This document shows, in pieces, positions 23,261 through 36,484 of a DNA stretch of 64,000 bases. A program made the translations under genes and the position numbers. Source of the stretch: Leucocoprinus leucothites (Eukaryota > Basidiomycota > Agaricomycetes > Agaricales > Agaricaceae); the NCBI GenBank assembly GCA_013368445.1, contig JAACJO010000054.1:30905-94904 (forward strand), written 5' to 3'. Below the pieces are notes generated by a model. The model made no database searches, had not been told where the DNA came from, and was given only the letters and a program-made list of their open reading frames with translations. Each line of letters starts with the position of its first letter. Position 1 is the stretch's first letter.

Positions 23261-24171
23261 TCCATCGTTTTTGTAATATCATACATTATCGATTCCCACT
23301 TCAACTTTGGTTAAAATGACTTGGTGGTGCATCCAGAGATCACGAGAAAACATAGCTATCGAGATTGCACTCCATCCTGAGATATGCATGGAAAGAGTTC
23401 CCTTCGCCATGCCGCCCCTTTGCCATCTCCGAAGGCAGGAGCCATCTATCTCTCCCCGCAAGGCAGTTCTAGAGACAAAATCTGACCGTGGTACGGCTAA
23501 CGAGACCACGATTTAGCCACCTTGCTGATCACGACATTTACCCACGCAGCGAAATCTCCTCCAGAAAGGATATGAGGTCAACCTCCGATTCATCAGCAGT
23601 GATGTTTAGTCTCGTATCTCCGCGTTGGCTAGATTCAACTATTGAGGAGCCAACTTCAGCCCTTTATGGATGTAATGGTTATTCTTGGAATCTCACCGAA
23701 ACACGTTGATCGTTCGAACCTCGATTTCTCCGGATAACCTTCACTCTTATTCCACGGCGGCAACAATACACAGGTTTGGCGATTGCTCAACAATGAGTGT
23801 CTTTCGTGGGTGGCGCTACATCTACGTCTCTCATGACTCACGACTTCACGCCCACCATGCAGTCTGGCATCTATTTGTGCTTACTTGTGTCTCGAAGTCG
23901 GACTGGATAGTAGATGCCGTCGGAGCCGGATGTAGTAGCACATCGTATGATGCGCAATTTTTAAAAGTTAAATTGAATATGGAGAGTACAGGATGGGAGC
24001 CGATGATACAGGCACACTAGTACTTTGGCTTGATACCCAGGTTATCTATGAGTTTCACTCGATGATCAAGAGTAACGAAACTAATGACGGAACGATAGAA
24101 CGATATTTCTCAGCAATATACGCAACTTCTGCAGAGACAATCTTCGATACCAATTCTCTTCTAAACAGAGA
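23261..24171. repeat. Block S copy and 3' flank of 7TM-A3
   Basis: It contains the CACTTCAACTTTGGTT stretch (near 23295, also 27440 and 31140) and the S block with DWIVDAVGAG codons near 23900. The last 200 nt match the common 3' flank of 7TM-A genes. No supported gene. Confidence 0.45.
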
Positions 24172-25391
24172 CTATGCCAAGGAACCATTAAGCGGTAAGG
24201 ATCCAATGACATTGCTGTTGTGTGGAATCTGAGATATCCGAGTTGTTGTGTTAGTGTCCTGATAGTTCCATCGCAAAGTTGTAAGTTGACGTTCGGTGTC
24301 TCGGTTCCAAGCACGCCCGGAGAGCACACGATATAAAACAAGAAGGTAAGAAATCATCTAAATAAAGTCACAAGCAGGACGTTAGCTACTAGTGGACTCT
24401 ATCGTTGTTCCTCGTACATACGTTGACATGAGGACTTATTGCCCTGAAAAAAAAGAGAGCGGGTCTCCGGACGTCAAATGCAGCTGATGAAATAGTGGCT
24501 CCGAGTGAGACAACTGCTGCAAGGGCATAGGACTCGGCTAGGATTGCCACAACGCTTGTGTATCCATTGGACAGCGAGGAAAAAGTCTCCCCTAGACACG
24601 AAAGTAAGTATATGTGAATCAACAGGCGTTGGTAGTAATATACCCATCATCTTCGCAATACGTCGACGCACGAAAATTATTCGACCAGCAATTAACAAAA
24701 AGTAAATCAGGATGGTAATTGTTTCGATCCCATTGCATACGATAATCTGGATGTTTGATGATGTATTGGTGGGCGAGGAGAGAGCAATAGCCGAGTAGAT
24801 GAAAAATGCTGATACATCCTACATAAGTATGGCAGCGAAGATAAGGTAAGCAGAAATGGGCATACTAGGATTTGCCAAGCTGCAGAGAACAGATACCACA
24901 ACGGCGTGGACGCGATATGGAGATTCGGACCAGATGATGAATATACGCCAAACCTACAAGAAATATAATTAGCCTTAACCATGTGTGTTCGATATGTGAC
25001 GTGATGACTCTACCTCAGCGGCATCAACCAGAAAGCAGATCAACGGGCCGATAACGAGATGTAAAAGTTTATATGTACTCGGAGGCTTCACTGGCAGGAG
25101 GCCCTTCTCGTATAATATTGGGCTTCCAACGGAATCATTATGGTCAAGATAGGCAAGAAGAGTTGTCTGTGTGAGGATGACAAGGACCATGGATGCGACC
25201 ACAAAGACAAGAAAGGAGTGTAAAAATAGGAGTATCGTGTGCCTTGGTTTGTCCCCCTTGCGGAAATCCTTGTATAACAGTCGTTGGCACATGCAGTATA
25301 GTATAAACCCAATCCCGTATAATACACCTTGTATGGTCGTTGTGCTGACGAGATCGATAGCTTCGGAGTGGCGGATTACTTCTGAGTCCAT
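24172..25391 (-). CDS. Seven-transmembrane protein, family A copy 3 (7TM-A3)
   Basis: Exons: 25014-25391, 24866-24953, 24644-24808, 24422-24591 and 24172-24357, giving 328 aa. All family features are present: seven hydrophobic segments, a VRRRIAKMM loop and a GRAWNRDTERQLTTL tail. A TAG at 24819-24821 lies inside intron 2 (24809-24865, GTATGC donor, ATCAG acceptor), so it does not interrupt the spliced message. Exon 1 starts MDSE. The sequence is close to 7TM-A2 in intron 2, sharing the TGG-to-TAG change, which suggests recent common ancestry. Confidence 0.78.
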
Positions 25392-26314
25392 TGAGGATAA
25401 ACTGAGAGGGGTAGAGGGCGGAGTGTCATGTGCAACTGCTCAGGGAATCTATTTATTAGCATGAGCCCATTGTTGAGAGCTATGCTCTGCTGACATAGCT
25501 ACGAGGATAAACAATGATGGAATATATGCATTCTATGGAGCATCATGATCTCGAAATGCTATGAACAACGCTCAAAAATTTCGATGCTTTTGACATGTAG
25601 TTCACCAGCTTCTGTAATACGCGAGTTCCATTGGAATATGACAAATTTTAACTATACTGGTCGATGTAAAGGATCCGAAGATCCATATGGGGGGCATGAG
25701 CCTCCGTAAGCGTTCTATGAAATTGATTGTGTAACAAGCTGCATAGACCTCATACTGATGCCCGATCAGACTTACAGACTTCCTCCCGAGATAGTGGATC
25801 ACTTGAAATCGATGTAGTCTCTTGTACAGAAGTCGATTCGATTGGGTTCATACACAGAGGAATGATATATGCCACCGGTTAGTACAGCCTGGGGATGGCC
25901 AGATCGCCCAATGCTTGTGGCCTGAAGGGGCAAGCAGTACTTGGGAGCTTGTATACTAGTATTTAGAGTCGGTGCCGTTTGAATCGCGTGAGCTCTTCCT
26001 TGATTTTCCCTCGATCAATCCCACCTGCGATATCATTTCAGTTGATGGGTTTCGCAGATAGAGACCCCAGGTTAATGCAGTTGAGATATGTTCTAAGTCA
26101 GTGACGGACTATACACTCGTGTTTCATTCACCTTTGTTTCTGTATTTTTTAAACGGGGTCACGTTTTGAGGATTGAGGATTACCAACGAAATATTCCAGT
26201 GGAGTATCCATTGTCCTACCATCATTGATATTTTTGAGCATAATTATTCAGCATGAGTTGGCGGCTGGAACATGGATAACACTGGCAGTACCAAAATCAT
26301 ATATTTCTTTTGTG
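25392..26314. repeat. Block P copy 3 with degraded RCR 3' exon
   Basis: 5' flank of 7TM-A3. The RCR 3' exon relic at about 26245-26315 is shorter than in copies 2 and 4. A CT-rich stretch on the gene strand precedes the 7TM-A3 ATG. Nothing else is conserved as coding. Confidence 0.5.
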
Positions 26315-27614
26315 GTGGGGGCTAATCACGTGCCCTCCGGCAACTTGGGGATGATGGATTGAACGCTCAGGCTGACCGCTCCTTCCCAGTCTCCATATCT
26401 GTCCCTTGCCCTCTCAGTCATTGACACGCGTTAATCTTTCTGATACGCAGATTTAAACCAGCTCACCTCCTTATGGTGACTTGTGAGGGCTGCCGTGCGT
26501 CGCGTATATCACTCTCCTCCTCCTCGCCTGACCCCAGCTTCCAGTCAGCATGTCGATCCTATCTGAAAGGGACGTGATACGGCAGTCTTACAGGCAGGAT
26601 CTGCTCGGAGAACCCTGGAAATCCCGCCCCAAGCTTCCGACTGGAGATGAGGGTATCGCCCATGGAGGAGGCTGATATCTCTTTGTCCTACCCATATATC
26701 CACCCAACATCCTGGCCAACACTCCCAGCGGACTCTTAGGGTATTGGAGCCACTTTATTGCTTCTGCACCTGCCTTTCTACGATACCGCCGGTCGAGGAA
26801 TTTTCACCGCTACCTCCGAACGGGACCTTACCTGGCCATAATTCCCGCAGACAGCATTACCTCGTGTCACCCAATCCCAGATCGATCCTACGACCTGCAC
26901 GGCCCCGAGCGGCCCAGCCCCCAGCCATTCTCGCCATGGAGGCAATGGAATCACGATACTGGTGCCGGATCCAGTGCGACATATTGCAGAGGTACGTCAG
27001 ATTTACTGATTCCGTTTCTCTACATCTAGTGGCAATCTCACATCCCAGCATGTTCGTTTCGTTTGAGGAGTAGCCATGCGTTCATTGAGGCTTGCATAAT
27101 ACAAAAGCAAGCGAGAGTTGCTCACAAAGCAATTCCTGCTCTGAATCCGACCCTGCATACTCACGTCACAATCGTCGCATCACAATCGATGTTCGTCTTC
27201 TGGCCACCTTAATCATGTTCCCGGGGAAACACGCCGAGTTTCAGATAACACTCTCAAGGGGCTGGGGAGAGGTTGGAGGATCTATAAATTGGAGGGCATA
27301 TGGACGAGTCAATTATCCAATCATGACCATTCACACCCCATAGTCCCATAGACTCAAATCATCAGAGCCACATGGTCGACTCATAAAAGGAAAATGAATT
27401 GTCAATTCTCCATTGTATTTGTAATGTTGTGTATTATTGATTTCCACTTCAACTTTGGTTGGAACGACTTGGTGGTGCATCCGAAGATCACAAGAAAACA
27501 TAACTATCAAGATTGTGACTCCATCCTGAGACACGTATGGAAAGAGTTCCTTTCGCCACACTGCTCCTAAGTTCCTCAGAAATAACATTTGGTCAAATCT
27601 TCCTTAAACAGAGA
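26315..27614. repeat. Block R copy 4 and 3' flank of 7TM-A4
   Basis: CACGTG lies at 26327-26332. This copy has a distinctive GCTTGCATAATACAAAAGCA word near 27090 that recurs only in R copy 6 (near 32210), so the two are close relatives. The interval 27400-27614 is flank leading to the 7TM-A4 stop, shortened relative to other units because block S is absent. Confidence 0.55.
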
Positions 27615-28833
27615 CTATGCGGGGGAACCACCAGGCGGTAAGGATCCAACGACACTGTTGTTGTGCGAAACATGTGTGGCCCGAGTTGTTGTATCATTTT
27701 CTTGGCAATTCCATTGCAGGGGTGTAAGTTGACGTTCAGTGTCCCGAGTCCACGCACGCCCAGAGAGCACACGGTATAGAACAAGAAAGTAAGCAATAGT
27801 CTAAATCAGGTCACAAACAGGATGTTAGCTACTACCTGACCCTATCGTTGTTGCTTGTACATACATTGATGTGAGAACCAATTGCGCTGAAAACAGAGAC
27901 AGCAGGTCTCCAGATGTCAAGTGTAGCCGCTAAAATGATGGCTGCCAGTGCGACAACTGTCAAAAGGGCATAGGATTCAGCTAGTATTGCCACAATACTT
28001 GTGTATTCGCTGGATGGCGAGGATAAAGTCCCACCTGAAAATGGAATTAAGTATGGGTGAGTCAACGGACTTTGATAGTACATACTCATCAACTGTGCGA
28101 TACGTCGACGCACGAACATTATTCGACCTGCAATTAACGAAAAGCCCAGCAGATTGACAGCTATTCCGAGCCCCTCGCTCACCGCCATGAGCATTTGTGC
28201 TGATGTATTAGTAGGTGAGGAGAGAGCAATGGCAGAATAGATGAAAAATGCTGATATAGCCCACATAAGTATAACAGCTAAGGTAAAGTGGGTGAGGGCG
28301 GACTTACAGGTATTGGCCAAGTAGCAGAGAACAAATGTCACAACGACATGGTTGACATAGGGAGATTCGGACCAGATAATTAATATACGCCAAATCTACA
28401 AGAAATATAATCGGCCTTAGTAATGTGTGCTCAACATGTAAAATAACAGCTCTACCACGGCAGCAGTAATCAGACAGCAGCTCAATGGGCTGATAACGAC
28501 ATCTAAAAGCTTATAGGCACTTGGGGGCTTCACTGTCAGGAGGCCATTCTCATATAATATTGGGCCTCCAATGGAATCATTATGGTCAAGATAGGCCAGA
28601 AGAGTCGTTTGTGTGAAGATGACAAGGACCATGGACGCGACTACAATGATGAGAAAAGAATGTAAAAACAGGACCATCGTGTGCCTTGGTCTGTCGCCCT
28701 TGCGGAAATCTCTGTACAACATCTGTTGACACATGCAGTATAGTGTAAACCCAATTCCATAGAACACGGCTTGTATGGTTGTTGAACTGACGAAATTAAT
28801 AGCTTCCAAGTGGTGGATAGTTTCTAGATCCAT
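27615..28833 (-). CDS. Seven-transmembrane protein, family A copy 4 (7TM-A4)
   Basis: Exons: 28456-28833, 28308-28395, 28086-28250, 27865-28034 and 27615-27800, giving 328 aa. Every splice site is GT-AG. Exon 1 ends in GTG rather than the usual GAG, replacing Glu with Val at the end of the third membrane segment region. Intron 2 is 57 nt and open in frame, so its retention would add 19 residues. The last exon begins with ACT instead of ATG. The tail reads GRAWTRDTERQLTPL. This is a clean representative of the family. Confidence 0.8.
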
Positions 28834-30049
28834 TGATAAGCTAGGAGGGGTAAGGGAAGGAAGGAATGTTGTGTGCGATGATTTAGAGGATTTCTTTATT
28901 AACGGGAAACTATTGTTGAAAGCTATGCACTGTTGGCATAGCCATGAAAATAAACGAAGATGGAAGATTTGAATTATGATGAAGTAGTGCGAGCATCATG
29001 ATCCCAAAATGTCATCAGCAAGTCTCAAAAACCTGGATGCTTTTGATATGAAATATTCATCGATCAACTTCTGTAGCACACGAGTGCCATGAAATATGAC
29101 GAAATTTAACCTTACTGGTCGATATAATGGATTCAAAAATCCACGTAGGAGGCATGAGCTGCCGTAGTTGCGCAATGCAATTGATTGTGTGGCCAGCTGT
29201 ATAGACTTCAGACTGATGCCCATCGGACTTATGGTCTTCCTCCTGAGATAGCGGATCACCTGTAACCAATGCGACCTATTGCGCAGAAGTTGATTCATAC
29301 ACAGAGGGATGATAAATTCAAGCTGCTACTACGGTCGAGGCCATGGGTATATTGGTTGTGACACGAAGGGCACAGGCAGTATGCGGGAACTTGTATTTTT
29401 CAAAGTTGGCGCCATTTGAATGGCGGTCTACAATATTAGCTTGACTTCCCTTTGATCAATCCCACATACACGATAATTTGGGTTGACATTTCCCACAGAT
29501 CGGCACCGCGGGCCCATGCAGCTGAGATATGTTTAGTGGTGGGCTATATTCATTGCGCAGCGTTCACCTATGTTCCGTGGTTTCGGGGTGGGGTCGAGTT
29601 ATATTCGAAGCTGGGTCAGCACATACGGCCTTTTCCCATGTACCACCAGACTCCCTTCACTAATCCGGTCATTTTCTTTTTTTATCATGTAAAAGCATAG
29701 CGACTTGGTTCGGTGCTATCCCCAAATTCGCGTCTGTCGAGATATACGGCTGGCTTGTTTAAATACAATTTCTCATTCACATTCTTGCCCATCGGAATGC
29801 GGGATCCGATATATGTTTATATTGACTAAATGGCATAGCTACGGTACATATAAGCAGTGGAAAATTCATATTTCCAGTCTGCCATCTAGTCCTAATAGTC
29901 CATGTGGTATATTTGGGGACTGGCGAAACACTCAAATGGGGGATCTATCGTCCTACCGCCGTTACAGATAAGTTGTTTTAATAGCGTGATTATTTGGCGT
30001 GAGCTGGCTGTGGGGAAGCTGGCGAACATATAAGATATTTCTTTCATGA
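28834..30049. repeat. Block P copy 4 with RCR 3' exon relic
   Basis: Long version of the 7TM-A 5' flank. From about 29995 to 30050 it carries the RCR 3' exon relic, joined to block R. No gene with a conserved frame was found. Confidence 0.5.
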
Positions 30050-31524
30050 GAGGGTGTTAATCACGTGCCTTCGGAAGGGGTAATCGGACGCTCAACGAAC
30101 CACGGTTTGCCTGTCCTCATACATGTCCCAGCTTGCCTTGCTCTCTCTGTCGTCGATTTTGGTGCATGGCCCATCGTTTCTGTTGACACACGTTGGTCCT
30201 TTGGGTATACATGCTTTACCCAGTTCATGCCCCTAGGAAGACTCTTGTGAGCGCCCACGTGCATTGCGAATGTCACTCACTGCTCCTCGCCTGACCACAA
30301 CTTCCAGCCAGCATGTCGCACCTATCTGAACCGAGGGGAAATGCAAGTTCTGCAAATTGGTCCACCTAGTGAACCGTATAAACCCCTGACTCTTGGTTGG
30401 GCCTGAGGTATCGCCCATCGAGGAGGTTGATGTTTGGTTGGTCATCCTGCGCATATAGCCACCCCGCATCCCAACCAACACTCTCAACTACCTGTTAGGG
30501 CATCGGACTCGTTTAATCTCTCTTCTCCGCCCATATTTCTGTAACCCCTCGGTCAAGGAGTGCTGGCCACCAGTTCCGAAGCATGCTGACGACCTTACCT
30601 CGCATCATCCAATCACGGATTATTCTTACAACTCAATACTTGGCCGTTTTCACGATTGGAGACAATGGAGTGACGGACTCGATGTTACATATGGCGGAGG
30701 TATGCTTGGTCTATTGATTTTGTCTCCCTGCACCCAGTAGTGATCTCACATTCCGCCAGGTTCATCCCGTTTGAGTAGTATGAAACGACTCCCAAATTCT
30801 CAAGATTCACTTGCAAGGCAACTCCCTCGCTGAATCTGACTTTGGATATTCATGTCACTATCATCGTGTCATTCTCCCCACCTTTGGTCATGTTCTCAAA
30901 TGACGTACAGAACTTCGGGTGAAGCTCGTAACAGACGTTGATGGACCTAGGGGGAAGGGCGAGGAGGTTTGGAGGAACGGACGTCATATGAGTGAGTCGG
31001 TGATCCAATCATGACCATACGCATCTCATAGTCCCGTAGACTCAAATCATTAAGGCCCCGTTATCGACTCATATAAACGAATACAAATAATCAGTTCTGC
31101 TCCATCGTCTTTGTAATGTAGTGCATTATCGATTCCCACTTCAACTTTGGTTGAAACAACTTGGCTGTGCATCAGAAGATCACGAGAAGACGCAGCTATC
31201 AAGGTTATGACTCCATCCTGAAAGACCCCCTTTCATCATACCATCCCTACGCCGCCTCCAAAGGTAGGATCCAACTACCCTCCCCCTAAAGGCAGTTCCA
31301 GAGCAAGAGTATGACCATAGTACGACTAATGAGACTACGGTTTGGCTATCTTGCTGATCACCACATTTATCCAATGCAGGAAACAAGTTTAGTGGGTGCT
31401 CAGCGCTCAACAACGAGTTGTCTTTCGTGGGCAGTGCTACATCTACGTCTCTTGCGACCCACGAATTCACGCCCATCCTGGAGTCTAGCTTCTATTCGTG
31501 CTCGCCGGTGAAGTGCAATCGATC
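30050..31524. repeat. Block R copy 5 followed by block S
   Basis: CACGTG is at 30062-30067. R ends near 31090; block S then runs to about 31520, where it is cut within a GTGAAGTGCAATCGA word and joined to another R copy. In units 2 and 3 the same word is followed by a further S segment and then the 7TM-A 3' flank, so a recombination joint lies at about 31520. Confidence 0.5.
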
Positions 31525-32875
31525 TGTCCCTTGCTCTCTCAGTCGTTGACACGCGTTAATCCTCCTGATACACAGATTTAAACCAGCTCATCTCCCTATG
31601 GAGACTTGTGAGGGCTACCATGTGTCGCGTATATCACTCTCCTCCTCGCCTGACCCCAACTTCCAGTCAGCATGTCGATCCTATCTGAAAGAAACGTGAC
31701 ATGCCAGTATTACAGGCGGGATCTGCTCTGAGAACCGTGGACATCCTGCCCCAGGCTTCTGACTGGAGATGAGGGTATCGCCCATAGAGGCCGATATCTC
31801 GTTGTCATGCACATGTCGCCACCCCGCATCCTGGCCAACACTCCCAGCGGGCTCTTAGGGTACTGGACCCCCTTTATCTCACCTGCGCCTGCCTTTCTAC
31901 GATGCCGCGGTCGAGGAATGTTCGTCACTACCTCTGAACGGGATCCTTATCTGGCGATGAAGCACGCAGACAACTTTACCTCGCGTCACCCAATTCCAGA
32001 TTGTTCTTACGAACTGTATGGCCTTGAGTGGTCCAGTACCTAGCCGTTCTCGCTATGGAGGCAATGGAATGAAGACGCTACTGGCGGATCCAGTGCGACA
32101 TATTGCGGAGGTATGTCAGATTTGCTGACTCCATTTCTCTACATCCAGTAGTAATCCCACATCCCAGCAGATTCGTTTCATTTGAGAAGTAGCCATACGT
32201 TCATTGAGGCTTGCATAATACAAAAGCAAGCGAGAGTTGCTCACAAAGCAATTCCCGCTCTGAATCCGACTCCACACACGCACATCATGATCGTCGCATC
32301 ATAACCGACATTCGTCTTCTGGCCGCCTTAATCGTGTTCTCAAAGGAACACGCCGAGTTTCAGATGGCGTTCTCAAGGGGATGGGAAGAGGTTTGGAGGA
32401 TCTATAAGCTGGTGGGCATATGAGTGAGTCGATTATCCAATCATGACCATACACACCTCATAGTCCCGCAGACGTAGCCCCCCACCATCGACTCATCTAG
32501 CCAAAATTTGATCATCGATTCTCCTTAATCGCCCCCGCACATTGGAAACTCAGTTGGGGTGCTTCAATAATGGAGTGATGATTCGTGGAGTCCCACCGAA
32601 CATGAGACCGCCGGACGCGTTGATCGTCCCATCTTCATCTATCACCATGGAAATCATCCAGGTCGTGCTCACTATTGCCCCACGGCAGTAGCAAGAAAAA
32701 CAAGTTTAATACTGCAACCTGTCATATAGTGGTTCCACAGACATTTCGAGATGCGGTGGAATGTGATTCATGGATCTCGAGAGAGCATTGTAAACCTAGC
32801 CCCATTTTCTGACCCTACACGGCAGCGGTACTTGAAGTGTATTGATCACGCATGACCCTCTACATCCAGTAGATC
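31525..32875. repeat. Block R copy 6 and following ghost-coding segment
   Basis: R lacks its CACGTG start and begins in the CTCTCAGTCGTTGACACGCG region. It is most like R copy 4. The segment 32540-32700 contains a variant of the GHFNDGV/ILGASPNMAL frame seen after other R copies, here disrupted. It is joined at about 32875 to the 7TM-B pseudogene through a CATCCAG word. Confidence 0.5.
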
Positions 32876-33226
32876 TCAGTGCGATCGATAGAGGGTGCGA
32901 ATGCGGTTCGAAGCCAACAGAGGGTGACTAGATTGTAAGATTCAACAAGTGTTGTTGTCGCGTTCGTGTAGGCTGACGGTCTTATTAAATTGCCTACATT
33001 TACATACCATTTTGATAGGCAGATGTCGATGTTGATACGAAGAACATACCGGTCAACTTCTGGATGTGCCCTTGCGCATAGATTATCTGTCCAAGTATTA
33101 AACTGGCATAAACGATATTGAGAGCGACAAAGAGCACTAAAGCGGGCGTCTTAAGGGGGATGGCTGATTGGGAGTAGTAGTAGGTAGGACTGTTTATTCC
33201 ATGCCACCATACGAGGATCGCAAGGC
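32876..33226 (-). pseudogene. 7TM-B pseudogene (exons 3 and 4 only)
   Basis: Exon 3 (33050-33226) aligns with 7TM-B exon 3 (SQSAIPL, SLILGQII) and keeps its splice sites. Part of exon 4 remains (32876-32993). Exons 1, 2 and 5 are missing. On the right, the 7TM-B upstream sequence follows almost at once, so an internal deletion removed about 0.8 kb. Confidence 0.8.
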
Positions 33227-34308
33227 CTGGAGTAGGTGTAATTGGAGATGAAGAAGTTATGGTGCGTACTAAAGTGAGCTGCAAGCCGTGCGGTAGTAAG
33301 CTGTTGGGAGATGGCATGGAGTGTTCCCTATCAAAGGTGTGGGGCTTGGGAAATGCCGTTCTGCATATTAATGATCAAATGTGTATCAGCTCTGGTGAAA
33401 TTGAATTATGTTTTATACTATGCGCTGAACGCTTTCTACTAGCACGAGCTGTTATTAAGTGTAACATGGACACTGAATTGTTCTGTTGATAAATTTGGGT
33501 GAAAGAGAATTTGGGAGAGGTACATGCTGTGAAACCCAGAATGAGTCGATGGCATATCTGGCGGATCTTCGACCGATTTCCCCTAAGCACTAATCTTGAA
33601 TTCATCACAATTCGCTCGGAGCGGCTTGATATTCGGGAAAGGCATAATTTCAGGTTGTCCAATCGTTGCTTGTGCCTGACTCCATCCGCATCCTGTGCAT
33701 ATGGATTTACCACGTCTCACTCAGTCCATGAGCCAGTGGGCAGGGTGCGTCGTATCTACTCGTTTATATCCTCACTGCTGTTTCCGGGTTACTATCATGC
33801 ATATGACTGATCTTATCCATCATGGAGTCCAATGTCGATTTTCATGAACACTCGTACCAGGGCATTTGCCAGCATAGGCAACTATTGGTGTTAGTTGATG
33901 GGAGGCCCGGCTGGAAACTTAAGAGTGGTGATTGTCCAACGGTACAATTTTGGGGGTATGTGGGCAGAGTCTTAAGCATCCAACGCTTCAGACCACTCAT
34001 GAAACATGAGTATGATTGCACGAAACCGAAAAGCGCGTAGATACCAGAGGTTCTATGGGGCAGTTCGGGACTTAGAGATCCTGACTGAAGGACTGAGATG
34101 CTGATTTTGGAAAGGTAACTTGAATATATAGAACACGTAAGATAAGAGCCAATAACATGGCTACACCAGTACTTTGATTTGTTACCCAGACTGTCTCTGA
34201 GCTTCACTCAATAATCAATGATAACAAAACAAATAGCAGAGCAACAGTACGATACCTCTCGACAACATCCTCAGAAAAACCTTCAATACAATCCCACTCA
34301 GACGGAAG
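33227..34308. repeat. Block Y copy 2 and 3' flank of 7TM-A5
   Basis: From about 33290 it matches the region upstream of 7TM-B (54480-55100): the AGCTGTTGGGAGA word, the CCCTATC-AAAGGTG word and the CAATTCGCTC word near 33608. After about 34090 comes the common 3' flank of 7TM-A genes. No gene is supported. Confidence 0.5.
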
Positions 34309-35528
34309 CTATGCTGACGAGCCATCAGGCAGTAAGGATCCAGTCGCGTTCCCATTGTGTGGAATCTGAGAGGCCCGAGTTGCGGTACTGTTATCTTGAT
34401 GATTCCATCGCAAGGTTGTAAGTTGGCGTTCAGTATCTCGAGTCCATCCACGTCCAGAGAGCACACGGTATAGAACAAGGAAGTAAGCAATCATCTAAAC
34501 CAGGATACAAGCAGGATGTTAGCTATGAGTGGACTCCATTGTTGTTGCTCGCACATACATTGATGTGAGTGCTAATTGCACTGAAAACACCGAGAGCAGG
34601 TCTTCGAATGTCAAATGCAGCAGATGAAATGGTGAGTCCCAGTGAGGTGATGGTTGAAAGGGAATAGGATTCAGCCAGTATTGCCACAATACTTGTGTAC
34701 TCGGTGGACGGCGAGGACAGAGTCCCATCTAAATATAAATTTAAGTATAGGTCACTCAAGGGACTTGTGTAGTACATACTCATTAACTGTGCAATACATC
34801 AACGCATGAAAATGACTTGACCTGCAATTAACGAAAAACCCAATAGAGCGACAGCTATTCCGAGCCCCTCAGTCACGGTTGCAAGCATTAGTGATGATGT
34901 ATCAGCGAGCAATGCGACAGCAACGGCCGAGTAGATGGAAAGTGCTGATATGTTCCACATAAGCATAACAACTAAGATAGAACAAGCAGAACCACACTTA
35001 CATACATAGGCCAAGTAACAGAAAGTGGATATCACAACAATGTGGATAACATAGGGAGATCCTGACCAGATGATGAATATACGCCAAATCTACAAAAAAA
35101 TACAATCAGCCTTAGTAATGTGCATTCAACATATAACGCAGCGGCTTTACCTCAGCAGCAGTGACTAGCACATTGTTCAGTGGGTTGATAATGATATCTA
35201 AGAATTGAAAGGCACTCGGGGGCTTCACTGACAGGGCGCCATTCATGTATAATACTGGGCCCATAATGGAATCATTATGGTCAAGATAGGCCAGCACATT
35301 TGTTTGTGTGAGGACAACAAGGACCGTGGAAGCAGTTACAATGACAAGAAAGGAGTGGAAAAATAGCACCATCGTGTGTCTTGGTTTGTCGCCCTTGCAG
35401 AAATCCCTGTATAACAACCGTTGGCACATACAGTATAGTGTAAAGCCAATTCCGTAAAATGCAGCTTGTATGGTTGTCGAGCTGACGAGACCAACAGCTT
35501 CGGAGTGGCGGATTATTTCTGGGTCCAT
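34309..35528 (-). pseudogene. Seven-transmembrane protein, family A copy 5, one nonsense codon (7TM-A5)
   Basis: Exons by homology: 35151-35528, 35002-35089, 34780-34944, 34559-34728 and 34309-34494. The spliced frame is open except for TGA at 34799-34801 (codon 204 of 329), where paralogues have CGA in the VRRRIAQ loop. The next codon is TGT where others have CGT, so two neighbouring CpG sites changed to TpG. The predicted product would end after the fifth membrane segment. All splice sites and the downstream exons remain intact, so the loss appears recent, or the base call may be wrong. Confidence 0.8.
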
Positions 35529-36484
35529 CGAGGATAAGCTAAGAGGGGTAGAAGGAGTAGTGTCATGTACAACCACTCAGAGAATCTATTTATTAAGGCC
35601 AGCCCATCTTTGAGGATAATGCAATACTGAAATAGCTACTGAGATAAATAATGATGGAAGATTTGATGAAATACCGTGAAAGCGCAGCTTGAATCGTGAT
35701 CTCGAAAATAGTCATTGACCCGCTTCTGTGATGCACAAGGCCCATGAAATAAGAGCAGATCTTGATTTGTAGGACTTGATACATACAGGGAGGGCGACAT
35801 ATCCAACCCTTTAGTACTGTAGAGACCATGGCTATACTATTTAATGCTTGTGACACAGAGGAACACACAGGACTCGGGAACTCGGATTCGTAAAGTCGGT
35901 ACCATTTGAATAGCGTGTTGCAGTATCAACTCTTCCCTGATTTTCCCTTGGTCAAGCTCACCTCCATGGTAATTTCAGCCGATATTTCTCACAGATGGGG
36001 ACCCTGGGTCATGCTCTTGAGGTGTGTTTAATGATGAAATATATCCGCGGTGGTATACTTGCTTGTGTTCTGTGACTTGGAAGTAGGGTCCTATTGTATT
36101 TAAAATGAGATCAGCTCGTATGGCCTCCCCCACAACAGACACCCTCCGCGGAACGTTGTATTTACCCTAATACACGCTCCGAGTCTCCATTCCCATCAAG
36201 GACGCTCTTTACTGTGTCCCACCATATTCCACTGGGGAGTGCAACACCGATCTGGTCCATTACACGTAGATCAAAAAGATATTTTAAACAATGAAGCTCA
36301 AGGGTAGCGAGCGCTGTACAAAAAAGAAACAAATGGTATACAGGCTGCTACCCACCTCAGTCTTCTTGGAGAACAAACCGAGGTGTACAAAGCGGAACTA
36401 CAAACAAACAGAAGAAGGGTGTTAAGACGAACATGAGAGGTCTATTCCACGGCCCATTGGAATCGGGAATCCGATATTTCTTTC
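35529..36484. repeat. Block P copy 5
   Basis: 5' flank of 7TM-A5, with the RCR 3' exon relic reduced to a few words near 36470. No coding region is supported. Confidence 0.5.
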
